From the NCBI GenBank assembly GCA_000722615.1, contig JOKI01000020.1, positions 37,012-101,011 on the forward strand: a stretch of DNA of 64,000 bases. The letters are read 5' to 3'. Shown here piece by piece: positions 8,188 to 17,120 of this stretch (its first letter is position 1; every line of letters begins with the position of its first letter). Under the pieces are notes generated by a model, which saw nothing but the letters and a program-made list of their open reading frames with translations, was not told the origin of the DNA and ran no database searches. This DNA comes from Pseudorhizobium pelagicum (GTDB lineage Bacteria > Pseudomonadota > Alphaproteobacteria > Rhizobiales > Rhizobiaceae). The position numbers and the translations under genes are program-made.

Positions 8188-9174
8188 CTACTTTTTCAGG
8201 AGGCCGAGTTCCATCAGAACCGGCCGCACCGCCTCGGAATCCGCAATCACACGCGCAAGCATGTCTTCGGAATCGAGATAGGCCGGGTTGAAGAAGAATT
8301 CCTTCATCCGCTCCTTGAACGCGTCGGAACCGACCACCTCGGCAACGGCGCTGGAGAGCTTCGCCACCACTTCCGGCGGCACGCCAGCGGGCGCAACTAT
8401 ACCGAACCACTGCGAGTTGATGTAATCGAATCCCTGTTCGCGATAGGTCGGGACGTCCGGCATGAACGGCCAGCGTTCTTCCGCAGCAAGGCCGAGGACA
8501 CGGATGTCGCTTTCGCCCGATTCCGAGAAGAGCGCCGGGAAATTCGAGCCGCCGCCGGTCAGAAATTGGACCTCGCCCGACAGGAGCTTGACGAGCCCGT
8601 CCTGATTGGAATCGGAATTGACGAAGGTGGCGGTGACCCCCTGCTGGGCAAGGAACGCCGCCATGGCGAGATGCGGACCCGATGCGATGCCCGACCCGGA
8701 ATAGGTCAGTCGCTCGGTCTTCAGCGCTTCGACCAGTTCCGCCAGCGTCTTGTACGGGGAATCGGCCCGCACCGCCACGCCCGAGGGAATTTCCACCAGC
8801 CGGGCGATCATCGTCAGGCTGCTCAGGTCATAGCCGGTTTCCGACATCATCGGCCGGGCGCCCAGCGTGGAGTCTGAACCGATGGCGACGAAATAGCCGT
8901 CCGCTCGGGCCATCGCCAGGTTGGCAAGCCCGATTGCACCGCCCGCGCCAGGCTGGTTCACGATGATGACCGGCTGGCCCAGCGCCGCTTCCAGCGGTTG
9001 CGCCATCAGCCGCGCGACCTGATCGGTGGCGCCGCCTTGCGAGAACGGCACGATCATCTGTACCGGCTTGGTCGGATAATCCTGCGCAAGGGACTGGGTC
9101 GGTCCCGTCACGCCTGCGAGCGCCAATGCGGCGCATGTGCCAAAGGCACCCGCAATCCTACGAAAAGTCAGCAT
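8188..9174 (-). CDS. tctC: Tripartite tricarboxylate transporter substrate-binding protein, TctC/BugT family
   Basis: A 328-residue periplasmic receptor of the Bug fold with a signal peptide ending in SLAQDYP. Family features are YPTKPVQMIVPFSQGGATDQVAR, VIIVNQPGAGGAIG and DSTLGARPMM in domain 1, then YSGSGIASGPHLAMAAF around residue 160 and GIVAPAGVPPEVV near 265. It selects the ligand for TctAB. The gene sits 170 bp behind an alpha/beta hydrolase gene; a 10-bp hairpin in that gap may set the ratio of receptor to upstream message. Confidence 0.93.
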   Translation of the reverse strand: MLTFRRIAGAFGTCAALALAGVTGPTQSLAQDYPTKPVQMIVPFSQGGATDQVARLMAQPLEAALGQPVIIVNQPGAGGAIGLANLAMARADGYFVAIGSDSTLGARPMMSETGYDLSSLTMIARLVEIPSGVAVRADSPYKTLAELVEALKTERLTYSGSGIASGPHLAMAAFLAQQGVTATFVNSDSNQDGLVKLLSGEVQFLTGGGSNFPALFSESGESDIRVLGLAAEERWPFMPDVPTYREQGFDYINSQWFGIVAPAGVPPEVVAKLSSAVAEVVGSDAFKERMKEFFFNPAYLDSEDMLARVIADSEAVRPVLMELGLLKK

Positions 9175-9253
9175 ATGCTCCTCCTTCCTGAGCTATTCGT
9201 TTCAGTTTTGCCCAGACAGGCGCCCTGTCAGTTCCTCCGCGCCGATATGGGCG

Positions 9254-9282
9254 GACAGGCGGCCCGCTACGCGCCGCCTGTC
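9254..9282 (-). other. Intercistronic stem-loop upstream of tctC
   Basis: GACAGGCGGC (9254-9263) pairs perfectly with GCCGCCTGTC (9273-9282) across a 9-nt loop. A second 7-bp hairpin lies at 9293-9312. No T-run follows on the transcribed minus strand, so a simple intrinsic terminator is unlikely. An RNA processing or stability element between hydrolase and tctC messages is the likelier role. Confidence 0.5.
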
Positions 9283-9344
9283 TCGTTGGTGCCCGGGTCT
9301 GTCGCGACCCGGAAAGATGTGCGCCCGTACCCCTTCGACGCCGA

Positions 9345-10169
9345 TCAGGCGCGGGCGGGCGCGAGCGATGCGATCTCCAGCAGCGCCGTCGCCACGGCAT
9401 CGGGGCATTCCACCAATGTCAGGTGTCGCGCACCGGGCAGAATGGAAAGTGTCGCCCCGGGGATACGGCGCACCAGATCCTCGGAGGCTGAAACGGGCGT
9501 TGCATAATCCTCTTCGCCGACGATGACCGTGGTCGGAACGGCGATATGCTCCAGTCCCTCCCGCAGGTCGGCCTTTCCGAGCATGTCACAGGATGCTGCG
9601 TAGCAGGCAAGGTCATTCGCAACGAATATCCCGGCAACGTTGGCCACGACCCCGGGATTGGCCCCGCGCCAGGCATCGCTGAACCAGCGGGTCGCCTGGA
9701 AGCCGCTCATTGCCGCAAGGCCGCCGGTGCGGGCCTTTTCGGCGCGCTCGCCCCAGTTCCTTGGAGCCTCCGGCCCGTACCAAGCCGTGGTATCGACGAG
9801 AACCAGCCCGGCCAGCCGGCGCGGCGCCGCCAAAGCAAACGCCTGCGCCACGCAGCCGCCCATCGAGCAGCCGGCCACGATCGCGTTTTCCCATCCGAGA
9901 TGCTCGAGGAGCGCCTCCATGTCGCTGCCGAACTGCTGCACGCTGTAAGGTCCCGGAGCCTTGCCTGACTGGCCGTGGCCCCGGCAATCGGGCGCGACGA
10001 CATCGAGCCCCGCTTCGGCCAGCCGCGCGGCCACCGGAGCCCAGAGGCTGCCATCCAGCGCCAGCGGATGTATCAGCAGGGCGCGGCCTGCGGCCTGGCC
10101 CGCGCCCCAGCGGCGGTAGGCGAGTTCAAGCCCGTCGGGCAGAACGGTGGTCGTTATGCTGTGTGTCAT
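9345..10169 (-). CDS. Alpha/beta hydrolase, 3-oxoadipate enol-lactonase-like
   Basis: A 274-residue cytoplasmic alpha/beta hydrolase. The oxyanion motif lies in LLIHPLALDGSLW (residue about 32), DCRGHGQSGK near 62, the nucleophile elbow GCSMGG near 100 with the catalytic Ser, the acid region VIVGEEDYATP near 220, and the catalytic His in PGARHLTLVE near 250. It resembles PcaD-type lactonases and related C-C or amide hydrolases. The start at 10169 lies 10 bp after the FAD monooxygenase stop. The pair probably works in sequence on an aromatic or heteroaromatic acid: ring hydroxylation, then hydrolysis later in the path. The exact substrate is unknown. Confidence 0.88.
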   Translation of the reverse strand: MTHSITTTVLPDGLELAYRRWGAGQAAGRALLIHPLALDGSLWAPVAARLAEAGLDVVAPDCRGHGQSGKAPGPYSVQQFGSDMEALLEHLGWENAIVAGCSMGGCVAQAFALAAPRRLAGLVLVDTTAWYGPEAPRNWGERAEKARTGGLAAMSGFQATRWFSDAWRGANPGVVANVAGIFVANDLACYAASCDMLGKADLREGLEHIAVPTTVIVGEEDYATPVSASEDLVRRIPGATLSILPGARHLTLVECPDAVATALLEIASLAPARA

Positions 10170-10179
10170 CGGCCCGTCC

Positions 10180-11346
10180 CTAGCCAACCGAAGCGGTGGT
10201 GTGGGAAGCGTCGGCCTCGACCAGCGGAACATTCCATGCGTCGTAGCCATAAAGCCAGCTCGGATCATCATTGCCACCCGACATCCAGGTATTGGCGCTG
10301 GAGATGGCCTGGATGCGCGAGGTTCTCGGCTTCCGGTTTGCTTCATAGTCGCGGAATGCGCGGTCCAGATCTTCGCCGCCGGCGGCCTCGACGCATCGGG
10401 CGAGCACAGCGGCATCCTCGATCGACGTCGCGGCGCCCTGCGCCATGTAGGGCGTCATCGGGTGGCAGGCATCGCCCAGAAGCACCACGCGCCCATCGCT
10501 CCAATGGGGCAAGGGTTCGCGCTCGAGGATCGCCCATTTGTGGCAATCGGGGCAGGCATCCAGCACCATTCGCACCTCGGGGTGGAAGCCCTCGTAGGCG
10601 GCGCGCAATTCTTTCACATCGCCCTTGGCGGACCAGGATTCGGCCGTCATCCAGTCGGCCGGCTCGGGAACACTGGTTACGAAATACAGATGGCTGCGAT
10701 CCGGCGTGGTGTAGTAGATGACGATATGGCGGTCGATACCCCACCACTTCGTGCGCGAAGGGGCGATCTCGCCGGGCATCCGGCTGGCCTCGAACACCGC
10801 TCGATAGGCGATGCGCCCCTTGTGCAGCGGTGCGTCCTTGCCCACGATGATCGAGCGAACAAACGAATGCACACCATCTGCAGCAACGACGGCGTCATGG
10901 GTCGCCCTTGTGCCGTCGGCAAAGGCCAAGTCGACCTGCCGCCCGCGTTGGTCGAGACCCGCCAGCTTCTTGTTCAGCTTGATCACCTCCGGGGGAAGCG
11001 CAGAACACAGCGCCTCGTGAAGATCGGCACGGTGCATGCACAGGAAAGGCGCACCGTAGAGATCTTCCGGCATGGGCAGCTCGCGCTTGACCTCGCCCGT
11101 GTCCCACACGCGATTGAGGTGCGAATAGGGTTCGAACGAGACATTGCGCAGCCTGTCCAGGATCCCCATGCCGTTGAGGACGCGCGACGAGTTCGGCAAC
11201 ATCTGGATGCCCGCGCCGACGCGAAGAAACTGCGGCGCCTGTTCATACACCGTGACATCGACGCCGATCTTGCGCAGGGTAATGGCCGCGGCCAACCCGC
11301 CCATTCCGGCACCAATGATTGCAATGGATGGCTTCGTTTTCGTCAT
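10180..11346 (-). CDS. FAD-dependent aromatic hydroxylase, 6-hydroxynicotinate 3-monooxygenase/salicylate hydroxylase-like
   Basis: A 388-residue group A flavoprotein monooxygenase. It has the ADP-binding motif GAGMGGLAAAITL at residue about 12 and ends strand 2 with VYEQAP. The DG motif VVAADGVHS is near 160 and the GD motif VVLLGDACHPMTPYMAQGAA near 290. The segments KWWGIDRHIVIYYTT, YFVTSVPEP and ANTWMSGGNDDPSWLYGYD closely recall NicC of nicotinate degradation, more than classic NahG. No nicX, nicF or nicotinate hydroxylase gene is visible nearby, so function on another carboxylated ring is equally possible. It heads the hydroxylase-hydrolase-tctCBA gene string. Confidence 0.87.
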   Translation of the reverse strand: MTKTKPSIAIIGAGMGGLAAAITLRKIGVDVTVYEQAPQFLRVGAGIQMLPNSSRVLNGMGILDRLRNVSFEPYSHLNRVWDTGEVKRELPMPEDLYGAPFLCMHRADLHEALCSALPPEVIKLNKKLAGLDQRGRQVDLAFADGTRATHDAVVAADGVHSFVRSIIVGKDAPLHKGRIAYRAVFEASRMPGEIAPSRTKWWGIDRHIVIYYTTPDRSHLYFVTSVPEPADWMTAESWSAKGDVKELRAAYEGFHPEVRMVLDACPDCHKWAILEREPLPHWSDGRVVLLGDACHPMTPYMAQGAATSIEDAAVLARCVEAAGGEDLDRAFRDYEANRKPRTSRIQAISSANTWMSGGNDDPSWLYGYDAWNVPLVEADASHTTASVG

Positions 11347-11394
11347 GAGACACCTCGGTGATCTGTGGAATTGATCCGAACGTAGAGGCGTCAA

Positions 11395-11440
11395 ATGTGT
11401 ATGTAAAATATATTTATTATCTGAGTTTAGTACTTTGAAC
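11395..11440 (-). promoter_or_regulatory. AT-rich promoter region upstream of the FAD monooxygenase
   Basis: A conspicuous AT-rich patch in otherwise GC-rich DNA contains the palindrome AAATATATTT (11406-11415), about 60 bp before the hydroxylase start codon. It is the likely promoter and LysR contact zone for the minus-strand operon. No exact -35/-10 assignment is made. Confidence 0.4.
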
Positions 11441-11622
11441 ATTTATTACCTGTTCCGAAAGAATTGCGTAAGTCCTTGCGGTATATGAGTATATTTCAAA
11501 TTGTCGGGCGAACGAGACGATTGGCGGCTGGCGTCGCACACGCCGTTTTTGATGCTGCCGCACCGCACCCGCCGCCATGTCCGGAAATGCCGCGATGCAG
11601 CATTCGGCGATATGTCCGGCGA

Positions 11623-12552
11623 TCAGGTCGACGGGCTGTCCGGCGCCGTCCACTCATCGCCTGCGATAGAGCGCGTCATCTCGACGAACCTGCGCACCAA
11701 TTGCAGCCGCTCGTCGCCGCGATAGGCGATATAGAGCGGCAGGGGCGGGAGGACACCGCCGGACAATGGCCGATAGATGACGCGTCCCGGATGCAGGATC
11801 GTCATGGACACGGGAACGATGCTGACGCCTCGCCCGGCAGCCACCAGGTTGATGGCCGCAACCATCCGCGTAACCTCGTCAATGATCTCGGTCCCGATAC
11901 CGGCATCGTCGAGCTTGCGCAGGATACCCTCGAAAATCCCATAACCCTCGGGACGGCGGTAGACGACAAGCCGTTCCCCCGCCAGGCGATGAATGTCGAG
12001 CGGGCCGCTGCCTTCCTGCGCGAACGGATGCTGCACGGGCATTGCGAGAACCATGCCTTCCTTGGCGAGGACGCTGCTTGCCAGATCGCCGGGACCCTTG
12101 GTCGCCACGTGGGAAAAGGAAAGGTCGATCCGGCCCGATTGCAGCGCGAGGGCAAGTTCGTAGGTCTCGCTTTCCTCGACGGCAATGCCGACCCAGGGAT
12201 AGGCCTGGCGGAACCGCCCCAGCACATGCGGCGTCAGGCTGTGCAACGAGGCGGAACTGGTGAAACCTACCCGCAGCGTTCCGGTCTCGCCCTGGTCGAA
12301 ACGCTGGACATGCTCGATCGCCTTCTGCGCGCGCGCCAGAACTTCGCGCGCCTCCATGAGGAACACCATGCCTGCGGCATTGAGCGTGATCCGCTTGGGC
12401 GCCCTGTCAAAGAGCTGCACGCCCAGTTCGGCCTCGAGCAATCGCAGCTGCTGGCCCAGCGGCGGCTGCTGGATGTTCAGCCGCTCCGCCGCGCGGGTGA
12501 TGCTGCCCTCTTCGGCGACGGCAACGAAGTATCGCAGATGCCTGAGTTCCAT
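11623..12552 (-). CDS. LysR family transcriptional regulator
   Basis: A 309-residue activator. The N-terminal helix-turn-helix (residues 1-60: MELRHLRYFVAVAEEGSITR, then AAERLNIQQPPLGQQLRLLE) is followed by a periplasmic-binding-type effector domain. The NIQQPPLGQQ form of the recognition helix is that of the BenM/CatM-like branch, which responds to aromatic catabolic intermediates. It lies between the itaconate-type operon (ends 12740) and the hydroxylase operon (starts 11346), all on the same strand. It could act on either; the 276-bp gap before the hydroxylase gene favours that target. Confidence 0.92.
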   Translation of the reverse strand: MELRHLRYFVAVAEEGSITRAAERLNIQQPPLGQQLRLLEAELGVQLFDRAPKRITLNAAGMVFLMEAREVLARAQKAIEHVQRFDQGETGTLRVGFTSSASLHSLTPHVLGRFRQAYPWVGIAVEESETYELALALQSGRIDLSFSHVATKGPGDLASSVLAKEGMVLAMPVQHPFAQEGSGPLDIHRLAGERLVVYRRPEGYGIFEGILRKLDDAGIGTEIIDEVTRMVAAINLVAAGRGVSIVPVSMTILHPGRVIYRPLSGGVLPPLPLYIAYRGDERLQLVRRFVEMTRSIAGDEWTAPDSPST

Positions 12553-12739
12553 CGCTTCACCGTTCCCAGGGTTCGGTTGGCATTTTCCTGTCCCATTCGG
12601 ACGCCGAAATCAAAGGTGGTATACGAAGGCTCTTGCGCATTAGCAACAAGCCGTGCCCACGACATGTGATCAAACGCAGCAGCTCCTGGCAACAAGTTGT
12701 CACCTTACTTGGCCACGATCATACCGCACCTGTGCACAC

Positions 12740-13591
12740 TCAGATCAAGGACGGGTCGTGTGGAATGCCCGCCGCAACGAGAAGTGCCCTCGCGCGTTCG
12801 AGAACCGGGCGATCGATCATCCTGCCGCCTAACACTAAGACTCCGCCATGCGCAAAGTGGTCAGCGGCAACGATGCGACGAGCCTGTTCAATCTCCTCCG
12901 CCGTCGGCGCGAAGACGCTGTTCACAACCGCCACCTGCCGCGGGTGTAGGCAAAGCTTCGCGGTGAAGCCGAGGGCGCGGGCGCGGGCAATGTCAGCGGC
13001 GAGCGCGTCTGTGTCTTCAAGGTCCACCGTGACGCCATCGATCGGCTGCGGCAGGCCGGCGTGGCGCGATGCGATGGCGATCTGGAGCCGCACCGGATCG
13101 AGTCCTGCCCCGGTTCCAGGGATGCGCGCGTCGAGTCCGAAGTCGAGATTGCCGAAGGCTATGCGGCAGACACCGGGCGCGGCCGCGAGATCATGCATTT
13201 GCAGGAGCCCCTCGACGCTTTCGAGAAGCGCGATCAGCGGACGGCCCGGCAGGTGGCTGGACACCGCGTGCAAGGCAGCTACAGTGGCCTTCGGGACCAT
13301 GACGCCCGCTTCCGGACAGGCGGCGATCGCCGCGAGATCCGGCGCGAACCACGGCGTATCGGCACCGTTGATGCGCAGCACCCCTGCCCCGCCTTGCACG
13401 AACCAGTCGACAGCCGCCGCCCGCGCGTGATCCTTGTCGTCCGGCCCAACGGCATCCTCCAGGTCGATGATGATGCTGCCGGCGCCCGAGGCTGCTGCCT
13501 TGGCAAAACGGTCGGGGCGATTGCCCGGCACGAAGAGATAGCTCACCGGCTGCCGGCGATCTGCATGAAGCGGGCTCCCTGTCTCAGTCAT
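12740..13591 (-). CDS. ccl: HpcH/HpaI-type citrate-lyase beta-like enzyme; candidate (S)-citramalyl-CoA lyase
   Basis: A 283-residue TIM-barrel lyase of the CitE family: SYLFVPGNRPDRFAKA at the N-terminus, the acidic metal motif DLEDAVGPDDK near residue 42, PLIALLESVEGLLQ with the metal-binding Glu near 115, and FGNLDFGLDA with the metal-binding Asp. CitE-like enzymes cleave or form malyl-, citramalyl- or citryl-CoA thioesters. Here it overlaps the FAS1-like hydratase gene by 8 bp and lies in one operon with a CaiB transferase. This is the ict-ich-ccl set that converts itaconate to pyruvate and acetyl-CoA in Pseudomonas aeruginosa. The assignment rests on context plus family. Confidence 0.82.
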   Translation of the reverse strand: MTETGSPLHADRRQPVSYLFVPGNRPDRFAKAAASGAGSIIIDLEDAVGPDDKDHARAAAVDWFVQGGAGVLRINGADTPWFAPDLAAIAACPEAGVMVPKATVAALHAVSSHLPGRPLIALLESVEGLLQMHDLAAAPGVCRIAFGNLDFGLDARIPGTGAGLDPVRLQIAIASRHAGLPQPIDGVTVDLEDTDALAADIARARALGFTAKLCLHPRQVAVVNSVFAPTAEEIEQARRIVAADHFAHGGVLVLGGRMIDRPVLERARALLVAAGIPHDPSLI

Positions 13592-14444
13592 CGAACCGCG
13601 CCTCCGCCTGCATCGCAAGCTCACCGTCCGGTCCTCGCGCCCAGAGCGACAGGGCGCCGTCGCTGTCCAGTGGCGCCGCCTCGAGATGGAACGGGCGGTC
13701 AACGAAAAGCGGCGCCGTTGCCCGGAAGCTGAAACGTCGGAGCGGGGCATCGCCCCGGCAACGGGCGGCAAGGCCGTGCAGCAGGGTGGCGATCAGCGGG
13801 CCGTGCACGACGAGATCGTGATAGCCCTCCTCAGTGCGAGCATAGAACTGGTCGTAATGGATGCGGTGGCCGTTTTCCGTCAGCGCCGAATAGCGGAAGA
13901 GCAGCACCGGGTCCGGCGTGAAGGGCTCCGACCACCCGGCATTGCTTGGTGCCGAAACAGGAGCAGCGCCAGGCGCGCCGGGCACGGCCGCGGCGCGGAA
14001 GACGAGGTCCTGCTCTTCCTCGATGCAGAGCGTCGCCCCATGAAAGATGCGATGGCGGACGGTCACGAAGCCGAGCCGGCCCGAGCGGCCGCCCTTCGAG
14101 ACGACATCCAGGATTTCGCTTTCGCGCCTCGCCTCCGCCCCGACCGGCAGCGGTGCATTATAGGTCAGTCGCCCGCCGGCCCACATGCGGCGCGGTAGGC
14201 CGAGGTCCGGCAGGAAAGCGCCGCGCTTCGGATGCCCGTCCGGCCCCAGTTCGCTGTGCCGTGCGATGGGATTGAAGAACATCCAGTGCCAGGCCGGCGG
14301 CAGAGATCCGCCGCCGCCCGGGACGCCGTCGAGGTCGAGCGCCGCGGCCAGCGCCGCGACGCGGTCGGCGGCGATCACGGCCCGCCGGCTGTCCGTCAGA
14401 CCGATGGCGTCCCTGCCGTCCAGTGTGACTTCCGAAGACATCAT
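13584..14444 (-). CDS. ich: FAS1-like/MaoC-type dehydratase; candidate itaconyl-CoA hydratase
   Basis: A 286-residue double hot-dog protein. The N-terminal FAS1-like dehydratase domain contains the tell-tale PPAWHWMFF (residue about 50) and ends near residue 130. The C-terminal half holds FRYSALTENGHRIHYDQFYA with the hydratase His/Asp pair (about residues 183-202) and YHDLVVHGPLIATLL. This architecture is shared by mesaconyl-C4-CoA and itaconyl-CoA hydratases. Sitting between a CaiB transferase and a CitE lyase, it most likely hydrates itaconyl-CoA to citramalyl-CoA. Either of two adjacent ATGs (14444 or 14441) may be used. Confidence 0.83.
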   Translation of the reverse strand: MMSSEVTLDGRDAIGLTDSRRAVIAADRVAALAAALDLDGVPGGGGSLPPAWHWMFFNPIARHSELGPDGHPKRGAFLPDLGLPRRMWAGGRLTYNAPLPVGAEARRESEILDVVSKGGRSGRLGFVTVRHRIFHGATLCIEEEQDLVFRAAAVPGAPGAAPVSAPSNAGWSEPFTPDPVLLFRYSALTENGHRIHYDQFYARTEEGYHDLVVHGPLIATLLHGLAARCRGDAPLRRFSFRATAPLFVDRPFHLEAAPLDSDGALSLWARGPDGELAMQAEARFDD

Positions 14445-14477
14445 TCTCCCTTTCAGCGCTCGTCCGAACGGCCGGAT

Positions 14478-15947
14478 CTATGCTCCGCTATGCCAGTCCA
14501 GCAGGTTGAAGATACGCCCGACATCGCCGGCTTCGTCGAGCGACCAGACGAACTCGAACACCTTTTGCATGCGTTCCGCGTCGATCAGGCCGTCGGCGCA
14601 ATCGCGAAACTTGTCTTCGAGCTCGGCGTCGGAGAGCGGATTGTGTGGGCTGCCGCGATAATTCTCGTCGGCCCAGCGCTCGAAATAGCGGCCGTCTTTC
14701 GTCGTCACCTGAATCCTCGAGCGGATGCGGTCCCAGCCCATGTCCTCGATCGACTGGTCGAAGGACGTCTCGATCCGCCGCTGCATGTCCTGCGACGGCT
14801 TGGAGGAGACGAATTCGTCGGTGAACTCCGCCTTGCCGGCGCGGCCGGCAAGGATGATCGCCGTCAACAGGAAGGCGAAGGAGAATTTCCCCTCGAGCTC
14901 TGTCGTCGCGATTCGGAAGCGGATGGGACCAAGCACGTTGCTGCCTGCCCTCAGCGTCACCGACGAAATGTCGCGGGCGGTCAGCGCGTTGTCGCGCATC
15001 AGGAATAGCATCGCGTCCATGCTCGGATGGGTGAGCACGCCGGACGGATAGGGTTTGATCGAGACACCGGGGCTCGCCATCGTATGCGGCTGGCCGAAAC
15101 GATCGCGCACCAACGCCGGCTCGCCGCCCGGACCGGCGATAGCAAGATAGCCCCAGCGCCCGTCGAGCGCTTCGGGGCTCGCCGAGAGGCCGTGGCGGGC
15201 AAGCAGTACCGCCGTCACGCCGTTTTCGGCCGCGCGGCCGACGTGCATCGGCTTGGTCATCGTGCCGAAGCCGGCGCGGATGCCCGATGCCATCGAGGCG
15301 GCGAGGCCGAGCGCCTGCGCGACGCCCGCCGCATCGAGATCGAACATCTTCGCCGCGGCAGCCGCAGCCGCGAAGGTGCCGATGGTGCCGGAGGTGTGAA
15401 AGCCGCGCATATAGTGGTCCGGATCGATCGCCTCTGCGACCTTGCAGCCGACCTCGAAGCCCGCCGCGAAGGCCGTCAGGAAGCGCTTGCCGTCGACCGG
15501 CCGACCCGTCTCTGTGGCCACGAGGTCCGACATCGTCAGCGCCGCGATCAGTGGCGGCATGGTGGGGTGCATCAGCAGACCATAGGGCCTGCCCGGGCCT
15601 TCGGCGAGCTGCGTGTCGTCCCAGTCCATCGCGTGGCCGGCCGTGCCGCCCCAAAGCGCCGCGAGATGAGCGGGGACCCGCCTTGCCGCCCCGCCGATCA
15701 GCCGTGCCTGCGGCGTGCCGCCAAGGCTGTCGATATAGGCGCCAAGCGGTTTCATGCCGGGTTGCTCCGTCCCAGCAAGTGCGACGGCAAGACCGTCAAG
15801 CACGCAACGCCGCGCGAGCCGGAGCGTCTCGCTGTCGAGGTCCGCATAGTCGAGATCGGCAACGAAATTTGCGGCCGCTTTTGTGAGGCCGGAGAGATGG
15901 GCGTGCGGATCATTGCTCGCCGCTGTTGTCTTCGGATGCTGGTTCAC
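14478..15947 (-). CDS. MmgE/PrpD family protein (first of four)
   Basis: A 489-residue cytoplasmic enzyme of the 2-methylcitrate dehydratase/cis-aconitate decarboxylase/iminodisuccinate epimerase superfamily. Features are CVLDGLAVALAG, the active-site segment GHAMDWDDTQLAEG with family His and Asp residues near residue 95, GFHTSGTIGTFAAAAAAAKM near 180, and FGTMTKPMHVGRAAENG near 225. The GTG at 15947 has a GGGAGG ribosome site 6 nt ahead and is preferred to an ATG twelve codons earlier that overlaps the upstream gene. An MmgE/PrpD gene also accompanies ict-ich-ccl in Pseudomonas. Decarboxylation of a tricarboxylate is plausible but unproven. Confidence 0.88.
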   Translation of the reverse strand: MNQHPKTTAASNDPHAHLSGLTKAAANFVADLDYADLDSETLRLARRCVLDGLAVALAGTEQPGMKPLGAYIDSLGGTPQARLIGGAARRVPAHLAALWGGTAGHAMDWDDTQLAEGPGRPYGLLMHPTMPPLIAALTMSDLVATETGRPVDGKRFLTAFAAGFEVGCKVAEAIDPDHYMRGFHTSGTIGTFAAAAAAAKMFDLDAAGVAQALGLAASMASGIRAGFGTMTKPMHVGRAAENGVTAVLLARHGLSASPEALDGRWGYLAIAGPGGEPALVRDRFGQPHTMASPGVSIKPYPSGVLTHPSMDAMLFLMRDNALTARDISSVTLRAGSNVLGPIRFRIATTELEGKFSFAFLLTAIILAGRAGKAEFTDEFVSSKPSQDMQRRIETSFDQSIEDMGWDRIRSRIQVTTKDGRYFERWADENYRGSPHNPLSDAELEDKFRDCADGLIDAERMQKVFEFVWSLDEAGDVGRIFNLLDWHSGA

Positions 15948-15987
15948 GGTCTTCCTCCCATCGCAAGTCTGCGCATGTCTCATCGGC

Positions 15988-17109
15988 TCAGCCGAATTCC
16001 CGGCGGATCGCCGCGCCGTCGGCATCGATGGCCGGCACCGCGCGGAAGGACTGTAAGCTGCCCCGTCTGCGCGCTGGCGGCGCAGGCACGGCGACCGCTC
16101 CGCTATCCGTCGCGACGTCGATCCGTCTCAGATGTGGATGCTCCGCCAGCTCTAGCGGCGTGTTGACCATGGCATAGGCAATACCTGCCGCGTCCAGACG
16201 CTCGATCATCGTTTCGTGCAGCCCTGCGGCAAAGGCCGCCGCGATCAGCTCGTCCATCACGGCCCGGTTCTCGATCCGTCGGTAGGGGTCGTTGAAGCGC
16301 GGATCGGTGGCGAGCTCGGCATCGCCTATGACGGTCGCGCAGAAGGAACGCCATTCGCGCTCGTTCTGGATGGAGATCAGTACGCCGCGGCCGTCTGCGC
16401 AGGTAAAGACCCCATAGGGCGCGATCGACGGATGGCGAAGGCCCATGCGCGGCGGGTTCTTCCCCGCCCCCTCGGCCTGGAGCAGCGGCACGGCCATCCA
16501 GTCGGCCATGGCGTCAAACATTGCGACATCGATTACGGCGCCGCGGCCGGTGGAACGCCGCTCGATCAGCGCTTCGAGGATCGCCGCTTGAGCATACATG
16601 CCGGTGCCGATGTCGCAGACCGAGATGCCTACCCGCGCGGGCTCCTCCGGCGTGCCGGTGATGGAGGCAAGCCCGCTTTCCGCCTGGATCAGCAGGTCAT
16701 AGGCCTTTCGGTCGCGGTGCGGCCCGTGGTCGCCGTAACCGGAGATATGGCACTGGATCAGCGGCGGGTTGAGACTTTCCAGCACGTGCACGCCGAGCCC
16801 AAGACGCGCCACGGCGCCCGGCGCGAGGTTTTCCACGAAGATGTCTGCCTTCGTCAGCATCGCCTTCAGCACCGCCAGGTCATCCGCCTGCTTCAGATCG
16901 AGCGCTATTGACTGCTTGCCGCGGTTCAGCCAGACGAAATAGGAGGATAGGCCCTTGGCCAACCGGTCGTAATTGCGCGCGAAATCGCCTTCCGGCCGCT
17001 CGACCTTGATGACCCGCGCCCCGGCATCGGCCAGTCGCGATGTGCAGAAGGGGGCTGCGACCGCCTGTTCCAGCGAGACGACAAGCATTCCATCGAGTGG
17101 TCCGGCCAT
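15988..17109 (-). CDS. ict: CaiB/BaiF family CoA-transferase; candidate itaconate CoA-transferase
   Basis: A 373-residue class III CoA-transferase. The start MAGPLDGMLVVSLEQAVAAP follows a GGAGCGGGAGG ribosome site; an ATG five codons earlier is possible. The family core includes VIKVERPEGDFARNYD, NRGKQSIALDLK and KAYDLLIQAESG, where the Asp is the expected acyl-anhydride nucleophile (near residue 155). It lies directly after an acyl-CoA dehydrogenase gene (11 bp). Activation of itaconate or a related dicarboxylate with succinyl-CoA is the likely first step for the downstream hydratase and lyase. Confidence 0.84.
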   Translation of the reverse strand: MAGPLDGMLVVSLEQAVAAPFCTSRLADAGARVIKVERPEGDFARNYDRLAKGLSSYFVWLNRGKQSIALDLKQADDLAVLKAMLTKADIFVENLAPGAVARLGLGVHVLESLNPPLIQCHISGYGDHGPHRDRKAYDLLIQAESGLASITGTPEEPARVGISVCDIGTGMYAQAAILEALIERRSTGRGAVIDVAMFDAMADWMAVPLLQAEGAGKNPPRMGLRHPSIAPYGVFTCADGRGVLISIQNEREWRSFCATVIGDAELATDPRFNDPYRRIENRAVMDELIAAAFAAGLHETMIERLDAAGIAYAMVNTPLELAEHPHLRRIDVATDSGAVAVPAPPARRRGSLQSFRAVPAIDADGAAIRREFG

Positions 17110-17120
17110 CCTCCCGCTCC

